This document shows positions 8,166-17,406 of a DNA stretch of 28,135 nt, one piece after another; position 1 is the first letter of the stretch; each line of letters begins with the position of its first letter. The position numbers and the translations under genes were made by a program. The DNA lies in contig JANYJT010000219.1 of NCBI GenBank assembly GCA_025358395.1, positions 1 to 28,135 of the forward strand, in the 5' to 3' direction. The notes under the pieces were generated by a model. The model was not told the DNA's origin. It did not search any database and saw nothing but the letters and a program-made list of their open reading frames with translations. This stretch comes from Bacteroidia bacterium. GTDB lineage: Bacteria; Bacteroidota; Bacteroidia; Bacteroidales; Prolixibacteraceae.

Positions 8166-10313
8166 TCATGGACGGATGTATCTCCTGATGGAATCGGGAA
8201 TCAGCTGATTTCCTTTTGTGGCAAAGTTATTTTTGGCCTTGTAGTTGGCAAACTCCTTTTGGAGTTGATCGTTCAGTCTCTGATTGTCTTCCGGTTCAAT
8301 GTTAAGATCATGATAAACCTGATACAGCGTTGATCCTGAAATAAAGTGATCGCCGCTGATATAATCCATCAGCTCTCCGGTATTACGTTTTAAAGGGTAG
8401 GCATTCAGGTTACGAAAGCCTGCATTCGTGTCCAGCCCATGTCCGATCCAGGAAGTTACAGAAGGAAGCGAAAGTTTCAACCGGTTCTTAAGTAAAGCCA
8501 GCAAGGAAGGTGTTACATCATAATGAGTTACAATGGATGAGAAAGTCTCACCTTGTTTTAATAGCGGAGAATAAATGACCAGCGGCACATGAAACCTGTC
8601 AAGCTGCGTGCTGATTGGAATCTCAGGCATCCGGTGGTCGCCGGTCAAGACAAAAATGGTGTTTTCGAAGCTCTTCAATTTGCTGAATTCCTGAAACAGG
8701 TACCTCAATGCATCGTCAAAATACAACATCGTCGCAAATTGCGGAATGTACTGCCGGTTGTATTTCTTTTCCGTCTCAGAAAGATTGATATCGCTCATTC
8801 TTTTTTCAACCTCATCATTGTAATGTTGTTGATCGGGCACCATAAACGGACTGTGCATGGACAATGTCAGCATAACATCCACCCGCCTTTCAGTCTCGTT
8901 TGCTTTGAGATCGGTCAGATATTTCCTAAAAATGTCGCGGTCACCATATCCCCAGGAATATCCGTTCTTATCGGATGGCAGCTGCTTGTAGCCCGAACCA
9001 AAATCCTTGATTCCCACAATTTTGGTAGCTCCCTGTTTTCGCATAAAAGGTTCCATGGCATCGAATTTCGGATCACCTCCATAATAGAAGGAGGAGGTGT
9101 ATCCGGCCCTGTTAATCAATAAATTAACCAGACTCAGATGATCAGGCATCTTATCACCCAGATCGGCAAACCCTTTCTCTCCAAATGGAAGCGACGCCAA
9201 CAAGGATGGTATGACGCTGAAAGTACGGCCCGATGTACTCAGACAGTTCTCCCAATAGAGGCTCTTGCTCATCAGGGAGTCAAGAAATGGCGTAAAACTT
9301 CCCAGATATGCCCCTTCGCCTGTGTATGCGCGCCCAAGACTTTCGACCAGAATAAAAACTACTGACGGGGCCTGCGTGCCGGGTTTAAAGAAAGGTCCGA
9401 GAAGGTCCGGAGTGCTTTCCTGGTGAAGGAATGGATAGTCCTGGCTAATGTAAGTAAAGGGATTCCCCGCAGAAATGGATTTTTTTGAAGCAAGGACCGA
9501 CAAAGTGTCTTTGGTCGACATGGATCTACTTTTCTTGTCGCCCGATGGCTCAATCAATGATTTGTTCAAGTTGGACAACTTTACTGCATCCTGTGAAAGA
9601 TCATTCTTTGGTGAGGAATTGATATCCAGAACAAAATTTGTTGGTCCCTGTTTTTGTTGGTAAAATCGCAATAAACTTCCGCTGAAAAGATTGAATTTGT
9701 TGGCGGCGATGTTCATGCTGAATTCGTTCTTATAGTCAAAAGGGTCTGGATTGTAATTGTTCAAAGGAAGCATTGCATACAACAAAAGGAGCGTATACAA
9801 CTTGATTACCAACGAAGAAACTTTAAAATAGTGCCATTTGTAATAAACATAACAAGAAAGCAACAAAAAGATAAGAATGGGAGAGAATGTTGTAAAGTTC
9901 ATTTCTCCGGATGCCCCCACCGTCTGACTTATTTCGGCTGCCGAATAGCCTAATATATCTGCTCCCAGAGGTATCCTGGTCGTAGAGAAATAGCGAAGCA
10001 GCATCACCTCCCCAACCACGACAATGATTGAAACAGTGGCCATAAAAATCATGGCCACTTTCATATGGTAATAATCGATGACAAGGAAAGGAATCAGGAG
10101 GATGGCCGATAACTTCATGGCAAGCATCAGGTCGAACCGGATGCCATAAAACAATTCAGATGTGCTGCCGGTTGGGTATCCGGCTTTACCTGAAATAAAA
10201 AGTATTTCATAAAATCTAACCAAAATGACCAGTCCGATAAGAAGCAAACTCAAAGAGATAAATCGTTTGAAGGATTGGCGAAGAAGGTATTGAAAAGGAG
10301 GCGTGTATTCCAT
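8166..10313 (-). CDS. LTA synthase-like membrane sulfatase-fold phosphotransferase
   Basis: A 715-residue inner-membrane protein: about five N-terminal hydrophobic segments (to residue ~190), a linker, then an alkaline-phosphatase/sulfatase-fold domain facing the periplasm. Motifs are VVFILVESLGRAY (first metal ligand Glu), the nucleophile region STSGRTFSVIPSLLASLP (probable catalytic Thr of GRT), and FVLTGDHRMPE (metal Asp and His). The family includes LtaS and the glycan-modifying phosphoglycerol transferase MdoB of Gram-negatives. With no teichoic acid expected here, modification of a periplasmic or surface glycan with a phosphoglycerol or phosphoethanolamine group is my inference. Start: ATG at 10313, 10 nt after the upstream stop; the frame also opens at a TTG (10352) inside the upstream gene, which I judge less likely. 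Confidence 0.87.
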   Translation of the reverse strand: MEYTPPFQYLLRQSFKRFISLSLLLIGLVILVRFYEILFISGKAGYPTGSTSELFYGIRFDLMLAMKLSAILLIPFLVIDYYHMKVAMIFMATVSIIVVVGEVMLLRYFSTTRIPLGADILGYSAAEISQTVGASGEMNFTTFSPILIFLLLSCYVYYKWHYFKVSSLVIKLYTLLLLYAMLPLNNYNPDPFDYKNEFSMNIAANKFNLFSGSLLRFYQQKQGPTNFVLDINSSPKNDLSQDAVKLSNLNKSLIEPSGDKKSRSMSTKDTLSVLASKKSISAGNPFTYISQDYPFLHQESTPDLLGPFFKPGTQAPSVVFILVESLGRAYTGEGAYLGSFTPFLDSLMSKSLYWENCLSTSGRTFSVIPSLLASLPFGEKGFADLGDKMPDHLSLVNLLINRAGYTSSFYYGGDPKFDAMEPFMRKQGATKIVGIKDFGSGYKQLPSDKNGYSWGYGDRDIFRKYLTDLKANETERRVDVMLTLSMHSPFMVPDQQHYNDEVEKRMSDINLSETEKKYNRQYIPQFATMLYFDDALRYLFQEFSKLKSFENTIFVLTGDHRMPEIPISTQLDRFHVPLVIYSPLLKQGETFSSIVTHYDVTPSLLALLKNRLKLSLPSVTSWIGHGLDTNAGFRNLNAYPLKRNTGELMDYISGDHFISGSTLYQVYHDLNIEPEDNQRLNDQLQKEFANYKAKNNFATKGNQLIPDSIRRYIRP

Positions 10314-10323
10314 ATGGCCCGGT

Positions 10324-11589
10324 TTAAAAGGATCTTCCGATCCCGAAGTCAAACGAATAATTTAAAATATAACCCACAGCAGGAAATTCTTCATGCGACA
10401 AAGCGGCGCCGATATTCAAGGTCCAGATTTTGTTGAAAAGATGGTTGAACTCACCCCTTACCGATTGCGATTTTAGTTTAAGATAGGAGGAGCTCCCATC
10501 GCCATAACTTCTGTCATCGGGGGATACTCCATACCCCAGGCGCAATCCAAGGTAATTCTCGGGATCCGAAAAATACCTGCGCACCTGAATGGAACCGGAT
10601 ACAGAAGTTCCGTTGGAGGAGGGAGTCACAAACGAACGGAGGGAAATCCAATAATTTCCTGTGTATTTGCCAACCGTACCGGTTAACATGTAAGTGTTGG
10701 AATTGGTAAAAAAGAGGGCACGCATTCCCAGAGATCCTTCGAAAGCTTTGGGAAAGCTGTGGTACCACTCAGCCCCTGACCTGATTTTTGGAAAAATAGT
10801 CAGATCGGAATACCCAAGGTTGAGGTAGAGGTAATTGTTTTCGCTTAGGTGCGGATAGGCATCCATCTCATACTGGAAGCCTTTTGAACCGAACCTTTCG
10901 GCCCAGTTAAGCCTTCCGATAATGGTGCCGAAAGAGGCCTTCCTCGCATAGGATAAAGCGGCCAGGTGCCATGGATCCCTGTTGGCATTTTTTTCAAAAA
11001 AGTCATAAGTATATGTTAACCGGATCCTGTTTTTCTGTTGGTCGAGCCGGAAGTCGGAGAGTTTCTTTCTGGCTTCGGCATTCGCCGGATTAATCTTCAT
11101 GAGGGACTCCAAAAGACCGACAGACCGGTCATACTCCCCTTTCGCATTGAGCAGAACGGCTTTTTTGAACATGAAATGCTGGTCTTTGGGATCCTTGGAC
11201 AAAGCAATGTCACAAAAAATAATGGCTTCGGCATATTTTTTGTCCCAGTATTGCACATCTGAAATTGCGTCCAGAGCATCCCAGTGAGTCGGATAAAGCT
11301 TCAGAACCTCCGCGATCACTACGCGGGACGAATCGTATTGTCCGTCCCAGGCAAAGGTCCTGGCCATTAAAACGGCCACGTCTGAGTCATATTCCTTTGC
11401 CAGGATTTTGCGGCAAACTTCTCTCGCTCGTGCCCGCTGACCATTGTATGCAAGATCTTTGGCTTCCCGGAGCGTTTGGGATTTGCCTTGGTAGCCTGCC
11501 AGTAACAGGGCAATCAATAGTGAGACAGAATAAAAACTCCTTAGCACGGGCACCGATTTTTTTACAACTCTCGCATTAATTTTTGCCAT
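10324..11589 (-). CDS. TPR-containing YaiO-family outer-membrane beta-barrel protein
   Basis: A 421-residue exported protein: signal peptide (residues 1-38, core SVSLLIALLLAGY), about three to four TPR-like helical repeats (roughly 40-190, for example ARTFAWDGQYDSSRVVIAEV and KAVLLNAKGEYDRSVGLLES), then a barrel of alternating aromatic strands (about 190-421) ending in GRSF, with the terminal Phe typical of BAM substrates. The layout is that of YaiO-domain proteins and recalls PgaA, where periplasmic TPRs guide a polysaccharide to an outer-membrane pore. The start ATG at 11589 puts the signal peptide at the N-terminus; an in-frame TTG at 11649 would add 20 unlikely residues. It lies directly upstream of the LTA-synthase-like gene, apparently in one operon. 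Confidence 0.85.
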   Translation of the reverse strand: MAKINARVVKKSVPVLRSFYSVSLLIALLLAGYQGKSQTLREAKDLAYNGQRARAREVCRKILAKEYDSDVAVLMARTFAWDGQYDSSRVVIAEVLKLYPTHWDALDAISDVQYWDKKYAEAIIFCDIALSKDPKDQHFMFKKAVLLNAKGEYDRSVGLLESLMKINPANAEARKKLSDFRLDQQKNRIRLTYTYDFFEKNANRDPWHLAALSYARKASFGTIIGRLNWAERFGSKGFQYEMDAYPHLSENNYLYLNLGYSDLTIFPKIRSGAEWYHSFPKAFEGSLGMRALFFTNSNTYMLTGTVGKYTGNYWISLRSFVTPSSNGTSVSGSIQVRRYFSDPENYLGLRLGYGVSPDDRSYGDGSSSYLKLKSQSVRGEFNHLFNKIWTLNIGAALSHEEFPAVGYILNYSFDFGIGRSF

Positions 11590-11661
11590 AAAACAGATAT
11601 TGAGATAATCCTCCTCAGGATATAACTCAAAATTATCAAATATGTTCAATTAACTGTGAGG

Positions 11662-11669
11662 CAAACGTA
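11662..11669 (-). promoter_or_regulatory. Candidate -7 box for the YaiO/LtaS-like operon
   Basis: The minus strand reads TACGTTTG, an exact TAnnTTTG match, just past the fucosidase terminator and 72 nt before the YaiO start. No good TTG box lies about 20 nt upstream, so support is partial. Confidence 0.35.
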
Positions 11670-11670
11670 G

Positions 11671-11719
11671 AAAAAAATAGTGTGGCTATAGAGACGCGAT
11701 TTTTCGCGTCTCTATAGCT
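11671..11719 (-). terminator. Rho-independent terminator of the fucosidase gene
   Basis: A perfect 15-bp stem (11685-11699 with 11704-11718) with a 4-nt loop, plus a possible G-U pair at the base, is followed on the minus strand by seven T residues (11677-11671). The fucosidase TAG stop (11718-11720) forms the foot of the stem. Confidence 0.88.
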
Positions 11720-13115
11720 AATTCACGGCATTTTTCACTTTAAACACCCATGCATACAGACTAGGACTGTTTCCAGGCGTCAAGGCAGGAGGAGTAATCG
11801 TTAATTTACTACCGGAAGCCGAATATTTTACTTTGCCTTCAAAACCCAGCATCGCTACTGATTGTACATTTCCAATTCCTTCTACCACAATTGGTTTGTC
11901 CTGCCATTTGGTGACAATCACAAACAAATCGCTTCCCTTTTTAGTAAAATAGACTTTGGTTTCTTTGTTTACTGCCGGGGCTTTTTCCCATTTTCTTGTA
12001 CCATAAATGGCTTCACCGTTGACTTTCAGCCAACTTCCCATATCTGAAAGCCTTTGCTGCATAATTTCAGGGATGCGGCCGTCGGCAGTTGGACCAATGT
12101 TGAGGAGTAGGTTTCCGCCGCGTGCGACCTTGTTGATCAGGATGTGCACCAACTCTTCGGAAGTAGAGTAATCTTCCAGTACCTCGTTGCGGTTGTAGCC
12201 GAACGAACCAGCGATGCCGCGGCACTCTTCCCAGGGATGTTCAAATTTGGTATCGTTGGCATTCCCCTCATGAACCAGATCATATTCGGTGGTGTAGATG
12301 CCGCCATGCTTGCTGCGGGTCTCCTTGCCCCAGCGGTCGTTGACGACCACCGTATTTTTTACCGGCGACTCGTTGTACAGCCATGCCAGAAACTGCGTGC
12401 TTTTCCATACCTCACTCGGATGGTCCCACTCCCCATCAGTCCAGACGATATCGGGCGAATAGCGTGTGACAAGATCCTTCATTTGGGGAATCATGTGCGC
12501 ATCAACATATTGTGTCAGATTGGATTTGTACAACGGATTGAACCACTCGTAAAGAGAATAGTAAAATCCCATGCGCAGTCCTTTGCCCTTCACCGATTTT
12601 GATAAGTCGCCGCACAAATCGCGGTGAGGTCCCACATCCACGGCATTCCAGTTCCAGCTCTGCTCACTGGGCCAAAGGGTAAATCCTTCGTGGTGTTTGG
12701 AGGTCAGCACCACATATTTGGCGCCGGCTTCTTTGAATCGATCGGCCCATGCATCAGGGTCAAACATCTCTGCTTTGAAAAGGTTGGCAAAATCCTGGTA
12801 TTTGAAATCCTTGCCATAGACGCGATTGTGGTAGTCGATGAAAAACTGCCGGGTCTTGGACGGATTTACCCAGCGACTCCAGTACCATTCTGCATATTGT
12901 TCGTAAATGCCCACTTTATCGCGTTTGGTTGGGCTGTAGGCCGGTACGGAATACAATCCCCAATGGATAAAGATGCCAAACTTCGCATCTTCGAACCATG
13001 CCGGAACCGGCCTGCTATCGATGGATTCCCAGGTAGGTTGGTAGGTTTTCTGGGCAAAGCCCTGGAAACAAAAATGTGCAAGAATTGCGACCAGAAAAAT
13101 AGATAGCTTTCTCAT
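11718..13115 (-). CDS. Alpha-L-fucosidase, glycoside hydrolase family 29
   Basis: Removes L-fucose from glycans, with retention of configuration, probably in the periplasm or outside the cell. The protein has 465 residues: a signal peptide (1-21, MRKLSIFLVAILAHFCFQGF), then the GH29 barrel with the family blocks FGIFIHWGLYSVPAY, YVVLTSKHHEGFTLWPS, the nucleophile block DIVWTDGEWD (Asp227) and GGNLLLNIGPTADGRIPE, and a C-terminal beta domain. ATG 13115 is preferred because it places the signal sequence at the N-terminus; an upstream in-frame ATG at 13166 would add 17 residues before it. No sulfatase, SusC/D or fucose catabolism genes are adjacent, so it is a stand-alone gene with its own terminator. 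It diverges from mutA over 130 nt. Confidence 0.94.
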   Translation of the reverse strand: MRKLSIFLVAILAHFCFQGFAQKTYQPTWESIDSRPVPAWFEDAKFGIFIHWGLYSVPAYSPTKRDKVGIYEQYAEWYWSRWVNPSKTRQFFIDYHNRVYGKDFKYQDFANLFKAEMFDPDAWADRFKEAGAKYVVLTSKHHEGFTLWPSEQSWNWNAVDVGPHRDLCGDLSKSVKGKGLRMGFYYSLYEWFNPLYKSNLTQYVDAHMIPQMKDLVTRYSPDIVWTDGEWDHPSEVWKSTQFLAWLYNESPVKNTVVVNDRWGKETRSKHGGIYTTEYDLVHEGNANDTKFEHPWEECRGIAGSFGYNRNEVLEDYSTSEELVHILINKVARGGNLLLNIGPTADGRIPEIMQQRLSDMGSWLKVNGEAIYGTRKWEKAPAVNKETKVYFTKKGSDLFVIVTKWQDKPIVVEGIGNVQSVAMLGFEGKVKYSASGSKLTITPPALTPGNSPSLYAWVFKVKNAVN

Positions 13116-13130
13116 ATTTAATTTGACTTT

Positions 13131-13178
13131 AATATTACATCGTAATAGATGGTTACAATTTAACATTAAAATATTACA
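13131..13178. repeat. Spaced 9-bp direct repeat in the fucosidase/mutA intergenic region
   Basis: AATATTACA occurs at 13131-13139 and again at 13170-13178, 39 bp apart, between the divergent starts. It may be an operator for the fucosidase gene, or chance in AT-rich DNA. Confidence 0.3.
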
Positions 13179-13206
13179 CTTTTTCAGATTTTTATATGGA
13201 AAGGTT

Positions 13207-13214
13207 TAACTTTG
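13207..13214 (+). promoter_or_regulatory. Candidate -7 box for mutA
   Basis: TAACTTTG matches TAnnTTTG exactly and lies 31 nt before the mutA ATG. The expected upstream TTG is replaced by a T-run, so only the -7 element is convincing. Confidence 0.5.
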
Positions 13215-13245
13215 CATTCTGATTTTGGTAATTAGTTAGTGTGCT

Positions 13246-15159
13246 ATGAATGAGAAAGATATAAAAATACTCTCCGAATTTCCGCCCATATCGACTGCCA
13301 CCTGGGAAGAACAAATCAACCTTGACCTGAAGGGAAAAGAATATGAGAAGAGCCTTATTTGGAAAACAAATGAGGGCTTTAACGTTCGTCCTTACTACCG
13401 TGCAGAGAATATTGAAGGATTGGATTTCCCGGAAAGTAAACCCGGACAATTTCCTTATGTCCGTGGCAAAAAGAGATCAGGGAATGAATGGCTGGTGAGG
13501 CAGGATATCCTTGTAACTGACTTTGAATCTGCCAATAGAAAAGCGCTGGATATTCTTAACAAAGGAATAACTTCCCTTGGATTCGTATTCAAGGGATGTC
13601 AGTTAGTTACTGCTGGCGAATTGAAATTCTTGCTCAAAGACATCCGGTTGGAAGCGGTCGGGATCAATTTTAATTGTTCCTGCAGAGACAAGGAGTTTTT
13701 CGAAGTTTTGCTGGCAGTCCTGATCGAACTCCGCGCAGATCCTGCATTGTTGAACCTTTCACTTAACCACGACCCTATCGGGAGATTCACGCTGAGCGGA
13801 AAGTTTTGTAACAACGAGCCGGAAGTTTTTCAGGAAGTAAAAATGATGGTTGAAAGGAGCGGGAAATATCCAAATATGCATTTGGTGGCCGTAAATGGCG
13901 TCCATTTCAACAATGCCGGTGCATCTATCGTTCAGGAACTTGGGTTTTCGCTGGCTATTGGTGCAGAATATATGACCAGACTGACCGATTTGGGTGTCGA
14001 TTCTGCCCTTGTTGCTCAAAAGATCAGATTTAATTTTGGTGTTGGCGGAAACTACTTTATGGAGCTTGCCAAGCTTAGGGCAGCCCGTATGCTCTGGGCC
14101 AATATCGTAAAAGCTTACAACCCTGTTTGTACATGTGAAGAATCTACCGGAAAGGGCGAATTTTGTCCCTGCGCCGCCAAAATGTACGCGCATTGTGAGA
14201 CTTCTGCCTGGAATAAGACCATTTACGATCCTTATGTTAACATGCTTAGGACACAAACAGAAGCGATGTCCGCCGTCTTGGGAGGCGCTGATTCACTGAC
14301 TGTACTGCCTTTCGACGCCATCTACGAACAGCCTACCGCATTTGCCGAACGCATCGCCCGCAATCAGCAGGCGCTGCTGAAGGAGGAGGTTCATCTGGAT
14401 AAAATTGCTGACCCGGCAGCGGGTTCTTATTACATTGAAACCTTAACTGCCTCCATCGCTGAGCAAGCATGGAAGCTTTTTCTGAAAGTGCAGAACCAAG
14501 GTGGGTTTTTAGCCTCTTTTCGAACCGGATTTGTTCAGTCGGAGGTGAAAGAGATGGCCGCAAAACGAAGAAATGCCATCGGTTCCCGTCGTGAAAATGT
14601 ACTGGGAGTCAATCAGTTTCCCAATATCAAGGAAGTGTTGGAGCCCGGATTGGATCCCTCCCTTTTTGGGCCGGAAGATCGTACTGCCGAAGGAGCGGAG
14701 GTAGAGACTCTGAAACTTTTCAGAGGTGCCCAGCAATTGGAAGCGGTTCGTTATGCAACAGACCTGCATGCTGCCAAATCTGGCAGACCCAGAGTTTGCA
14801 TGCTGCCCATCGGCAACCTTGCCATGCGCAAAGCCCGTTCCCAGTTTGCCTGCAATTTCTTCGCCGCGGCGGGTTATGAGGTTATAGACCACAATGGGTT
14901 TGATACCACGGATGAAGCCATCCAATCAGCCCTGGATGCCAAAGCAAATCTGGTGGTGCTTTGCAGTTCTGACGAAGAATATGCCACTTTGGCTCCTGAG
15001 CTTTTTAGCAAGCTTCGTAAACGCGCCATCATGGTAGTTGCCGGTGCTCCTGCCTGCATGGCTGAGCTAAAGGAAATTGGTATTCAGAATTTTATAAGCG
15101 TAAAAACCAACTTGCTGGAAGCTTTGTCTGAGTACAATAGGATGTTGGGAATAATTTGA
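13246..15159 (+). CDS. mutA: Methylmalonyl-CoA mutase small (beta) subunit
   Basis: The non-catalytic partner of MutB in interconverting succinyl-CoA and methylmalonyl-CoA, the route to propionate in many Bacteroidota. 637 residues, usual for the small subunit. The N-terminal TIM-barrel half contains NNAGASIVQELGFSLAIGAE, ARMLWANIVKAYNP, AWNKTIYDPYVNMLRTQTEA and DPAAGSYYIETLT. The C-terminal cobalamin-like domain (from about 520, RPRVCMLPIGNLAMRKARS) lacks DxHxxG, as expected for the subunit that does not bind B12. An unusual cysteine cluster, CTC then CPC (Cys295, 297, 307, 309), sits in a loop before the conserved AAKMYAH block. MutB follows after 102 nt of low-complexity spacer; the pair should be cotranscribed. 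Confidence 0.96.
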   Translation: MNEKDIKILSEFPPISTATWEEQINLDLKGKEYEKSLIWKTNEGFNVRPYYRAENIEGLDFPESKPGQFPYVRGKKRSGNEWLVRQDILVTDFESANRKALDILNKGITSLGFVFKGCQLVTAGELKFLLKDIRLEAVGINFNCSCRDKEFFEVLLAVLIELRADPALLNLSLNHDPIGRFTLSGKFCNNEPEVFQEVKMMVERSGKYPNMHLVAVNGVHFNNAGASIVQELGFSLAIGAEYMTRLTDLGVDSALVAQKIRFNFGVGGNYFMELAKLRAARMLWANIVKAYNPVCTCEESTGKGEFCPCAAKMYAHCETSAWNKTIYDPYVNMLRTQTEAMSAVLGGADSLTVLPFDAIYEQPTAFAERIARNQQALLKEEVHLDKIADPAAGSYYIETLTASIAEQAWKLFLKVQNQGGFLASFRTGFVQSEVKEMAAKRRNAIGSRRENVLGVNQFPNIKEVLEPGLDPSLFGPEDRTAEGAEVETLKLFRGAQQLEAVRYATDLHAAKSGRPRVCMLPIGNLAMRKARSQFACNFFAAAGYEVIDHNGFDTTDEAIQSALDAKANLVVLCSSDEEYATLAPELFSKLRKRAIMVVAGAPACMAELKEIGIQNFISVKTNLLEALSEYNRMLGII

Positions 15160-15256
15160 AAATGTGTGAATTTGAAAATTTGAAAATGGGACAGTGTGCA
15201 AATGAGAATATCATGCATTGTCGCAATCGAAAATCGAAGATCCAAAATCGAAAATT
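15153..15256 (+). repeat. Low-complexity repeat tract between mutA and mutB
   Basis: Two arrays. The first (15153-15188) is built of aatttga/aaatg units and contains the mutA TGA stop (15157-15159). The second (15224-15256) is built of atcgaaa variants and ends just before the mutB start. The bases between read gtgtgcaaatgag, echoing the gtgctaatgag of the array after the VirJ-like gene. Confidence 0.65.
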
Positions 15257-15261
15257 TATTT

Positions 15262-17406
15262 ATGACGCCAAATTTTAAAGAGATAGAGATCAAGGGCTGT
15301 ATTGAAAGCACCCAAAGCCTGCTGACAGATTCCGGTAGTGAAGCAATCTGGATGACACCCGAGCTGATACCGGTTAAGGGTTCTTACTCCAAATCTGACC
15401 TCGAAGGAATGGAGCACCTCGGATATGCGGCCGGGAAAGCGCCATTTTTGCGGGGACCATACTCCACCATGTATGTCATGCAGCCCTGGACAATCAGGCA
15501 ATATGCCGGATTCTCCACAGCCGAGGAGTCCAATGCTTTCTACCGCAGGAATCTTGCTGCCGGACAAAAAGGACTTTCAGTTGCATTCGATCTGGCTACC
15601 CACCGGGGATACGACTCTGACCATTCGCGGGTGACTGGCGATGTGGGCAAAGCAGGAGTAGCCATCGATTCCATTCTGGACATGAAAATTCTCTTCGACC
15701 AGATTCCACTCAGCAAGATGTCTGTTTCAATGACCATGAACGGCGCCGTTTTGCCCATCATGGCATTTTACATTGTGACGGCACTAGAGCAGGGAGCGAA
15801 GCTGGAAGAACTTGCCGGCACCATTCAAAATGACATTCTCAAGGAATTCATGGTAAGGAATACCTACATCTATCCGCCCGAATTCTCGATGAAGATCATT
15901 GCTGATATTTTCGAGTTCACATCTCAGAAAATGCCGAAGTTTAACTCGATCTCGATCTCCGGATACCATATTCAGGAAGCCGGAGGTACAGCAGATATTG
16001 AGATGGCTTATACCCTGGCAGATGGATTGGATTATATCAGGACCGGTATCAAAGCCGGTCTGGATATCGACGCGTTTGCACCCAGGCTATCCTTTTTCTG
16101 GGGAGTCGGCATGAACCATTTCATGGAGATCGCCAAGATGCGCGCTGCCAGGATGATCTGGGCCAGGATGGTCAAACAGTTCAATCCGAAGAGCGCTAAA
16201 TCCATGGCTCTGCGCACCCACTCCCAGACATCCGGCTGGTCACTGACAGAGCAGGATCCATACAACAATGTGGGTCGTACCTGTATCGAAGCCCTTGCCG
16301 CTGCCTTGGGTCACACCCAGTCACTTCACACCAATGCACTCGACGAGGCCATTGCCCTGCCAACCGATTTCTCCGCCAGGATTGCCCGAAATACACAGAT
16401 CTACCTGCAACAGGAGACTGAAATCTGCAGATCACTGGATCCCTGGGCCGGATCGTATTATGTCGAGTCACTTACCAACGAAATTCTCAAAAAAGCCTGG
16501 GCCCTGATCGAAGAGGTAGAAGAGCTGGGCGGTATGTCTAAGGCCATTGAAACGGGAGTCCCCAAAATGCGCATTGAGGAAGCCGCTGCGCGTACCCAGG
16601 GTCGTATCGACTCTGCTTCCCAAGCCATCATCGGCGTGAACAAATACAGGTTGGAAAAGGAAGATCCGATCGATATTCTGGAGATCGACAACAGTGCCGT
16701 TCGTTTGTCCCAGATCGAAAGGCTGAATCTGCTTAGAGCCAACCGCAATGAGGCAGATGTTCTTGCCTCGCTCGAAGCCATCACCGCATGCGTGAAATCA
16801 GGCAAAGGCAACTTGCTGGAACTGGCTGTCGATGCAGCTCAAAAACGTGCAACTCTCGGAGAAATTTCTTATGCTTGTGAGAAAATTGCCGGAAGATACA
16901 AAGCAACCATCAGAACCATATCAGGCGTGTATTCATCAGAAGCTAAAAATGACGGCGACTTTACCAGTGCAAAGGCGCTCGTCCAAAAATTTGCGGAAAA
17001 GGAGGGCAGGCAGCCGCGTATCATGGTAGCCAAAATGGGACAGGACGGCCACGACCGCGGTGCCAAGGTAGTCGCAACCGGTTATGCCGACCTCGGTTTT
17101 GATGTCGACATGGGACCGCTGTTCCAAACCCCCGAAGAGGCAGCCAAACAAGCCGTCGAAAACGACGTGCACATCATGGGGATCTCCTCACTGGCAGCAG
17201 GGCATAAGACTTTGATCCCAGCTGTAATTGAGGAAATGAAAAAGCTTGGCCGGGAGGATATCATGGTCATTGCAGGCGGAGTGATTCCTTCCCAGGATTA
17301 CCAGTTCCTGTATGATGCAGGTGTTGTAGCGATCTTTGGTCCGGGTACTTCAGTCGCAGCTGCCGGAAAGAAAATCATGGAAATATTGATTGCAGCGCAG
17401 GAATAG
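15262..17406 (+). CDS. mutB: Methylmalonyl-CoA mutase large (alpha) catalytic subunit
   Basis: The adenosylcobalamin-dependent subunit, 714 residues, as in characterised MutB. The catalytic barrel contains [20 protein letters not shown] with [14 protein letters not shown] just after it, [30 protein letters not shown] and [13 protein letters not shown]. The C-terminal B12 domain (about 580-710) carries [11 protein letters not shown], where His597 of the D595-x-H597-x-x-G600 motif is the lower cobalt ligand, and ends with [11 protein letters not shown] and [11 protein letters not shown]. Start: ATG 15262 gives [12 protein letters not shown] and a normal-length protein; an upstream in-frame GTG (15196) would translate the repeat spacer. 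No epimerase or MeaB chaperone gene lies within the window. Confidence 0.97.
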   Translation: MTPNFKEIEIKGCIESTQSLLTDSGSEAIWMTPELIPVKGSYSKSDLEGMEHLGYAAGKAPFLRGPYSTMYVMQPWTIRQYAGFSTAEESNAFYRRNLAAGQKGLSVAFDLATHRGYDSDHSRVTGDVGKAGVAIDSILDMKILFDQIPLSKMSVSMTMNGAVLPIMAFYIVTALEQGAKLEELAGTIQNDILKEFMVRNTYIYPPEFSMKIIADIFEFTSQKMPKFNSISISGYHIQEAGGTADIEMAYTLADGLDYIRTGIKAGLDIDAFAPRLSFFWGVGMNHFMEIAKMRAARMIWARMVKQFNPKSAKSMALRTHSQTSGWSLTEQDPYNNVGRTCIEALAAALGHTQSLHTNALDEAIALPTDFSARIARNTQIYLQQETEICRSLDPWAGSYYVESLTNEILKKAWALIEEVEELGGMSKAIETGVPKMRIEEAAARTQGRIDSASQAIIGVNKYRLEKEDPIDILEIDNSAVRLSQIERLNLLRANRNEADVLASLEAITACVKSGKGNLLELAVDAAQKRATLGEISYACEKIAGRYKATIRTISGVYSSEAKNDGDFTSAKALVQKFAEKEGRQPRIMVAKMGQDGHDRGAKVVATGYADLGFDVDMGPLFQTPEEAAKQAVENDVHIMGISSLAAGHKTLIPAVIEEMKKLGREDIMVIAGGVIPSQDYQFLYDAGVVAIFGPGTSVAAAGKKIMEILIAAQE

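Noticed and set aside
8589..9122. 177-codon plus-strand open frame inside the LTA-synthase-like gene
   Set aside because: It is antisense to the metal-binding and catalytic part of a conserved enzyme; the translation shows no family features.
10314..10352. TTG start extending the LTA-synthase-like protein by 13 residues
   Set aside because: It would begin inside the upstream gene; the ATG at 10313 lies 10 nt after the upstream stop and gives a normal N-terminus.
13116..13166. In-frame ATG 17 codons upstream of the chosen fucosidase start
   Set aside because: It would bury the clear signal peptide behind a polar, Cys/Asn-rich extension.
15153..15256. Repeats near mutA/mutB as a possible CRISPR array
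   Set aside because: The units are 7-9 nt, degenerate and without unique spacers; no cas genes are present.
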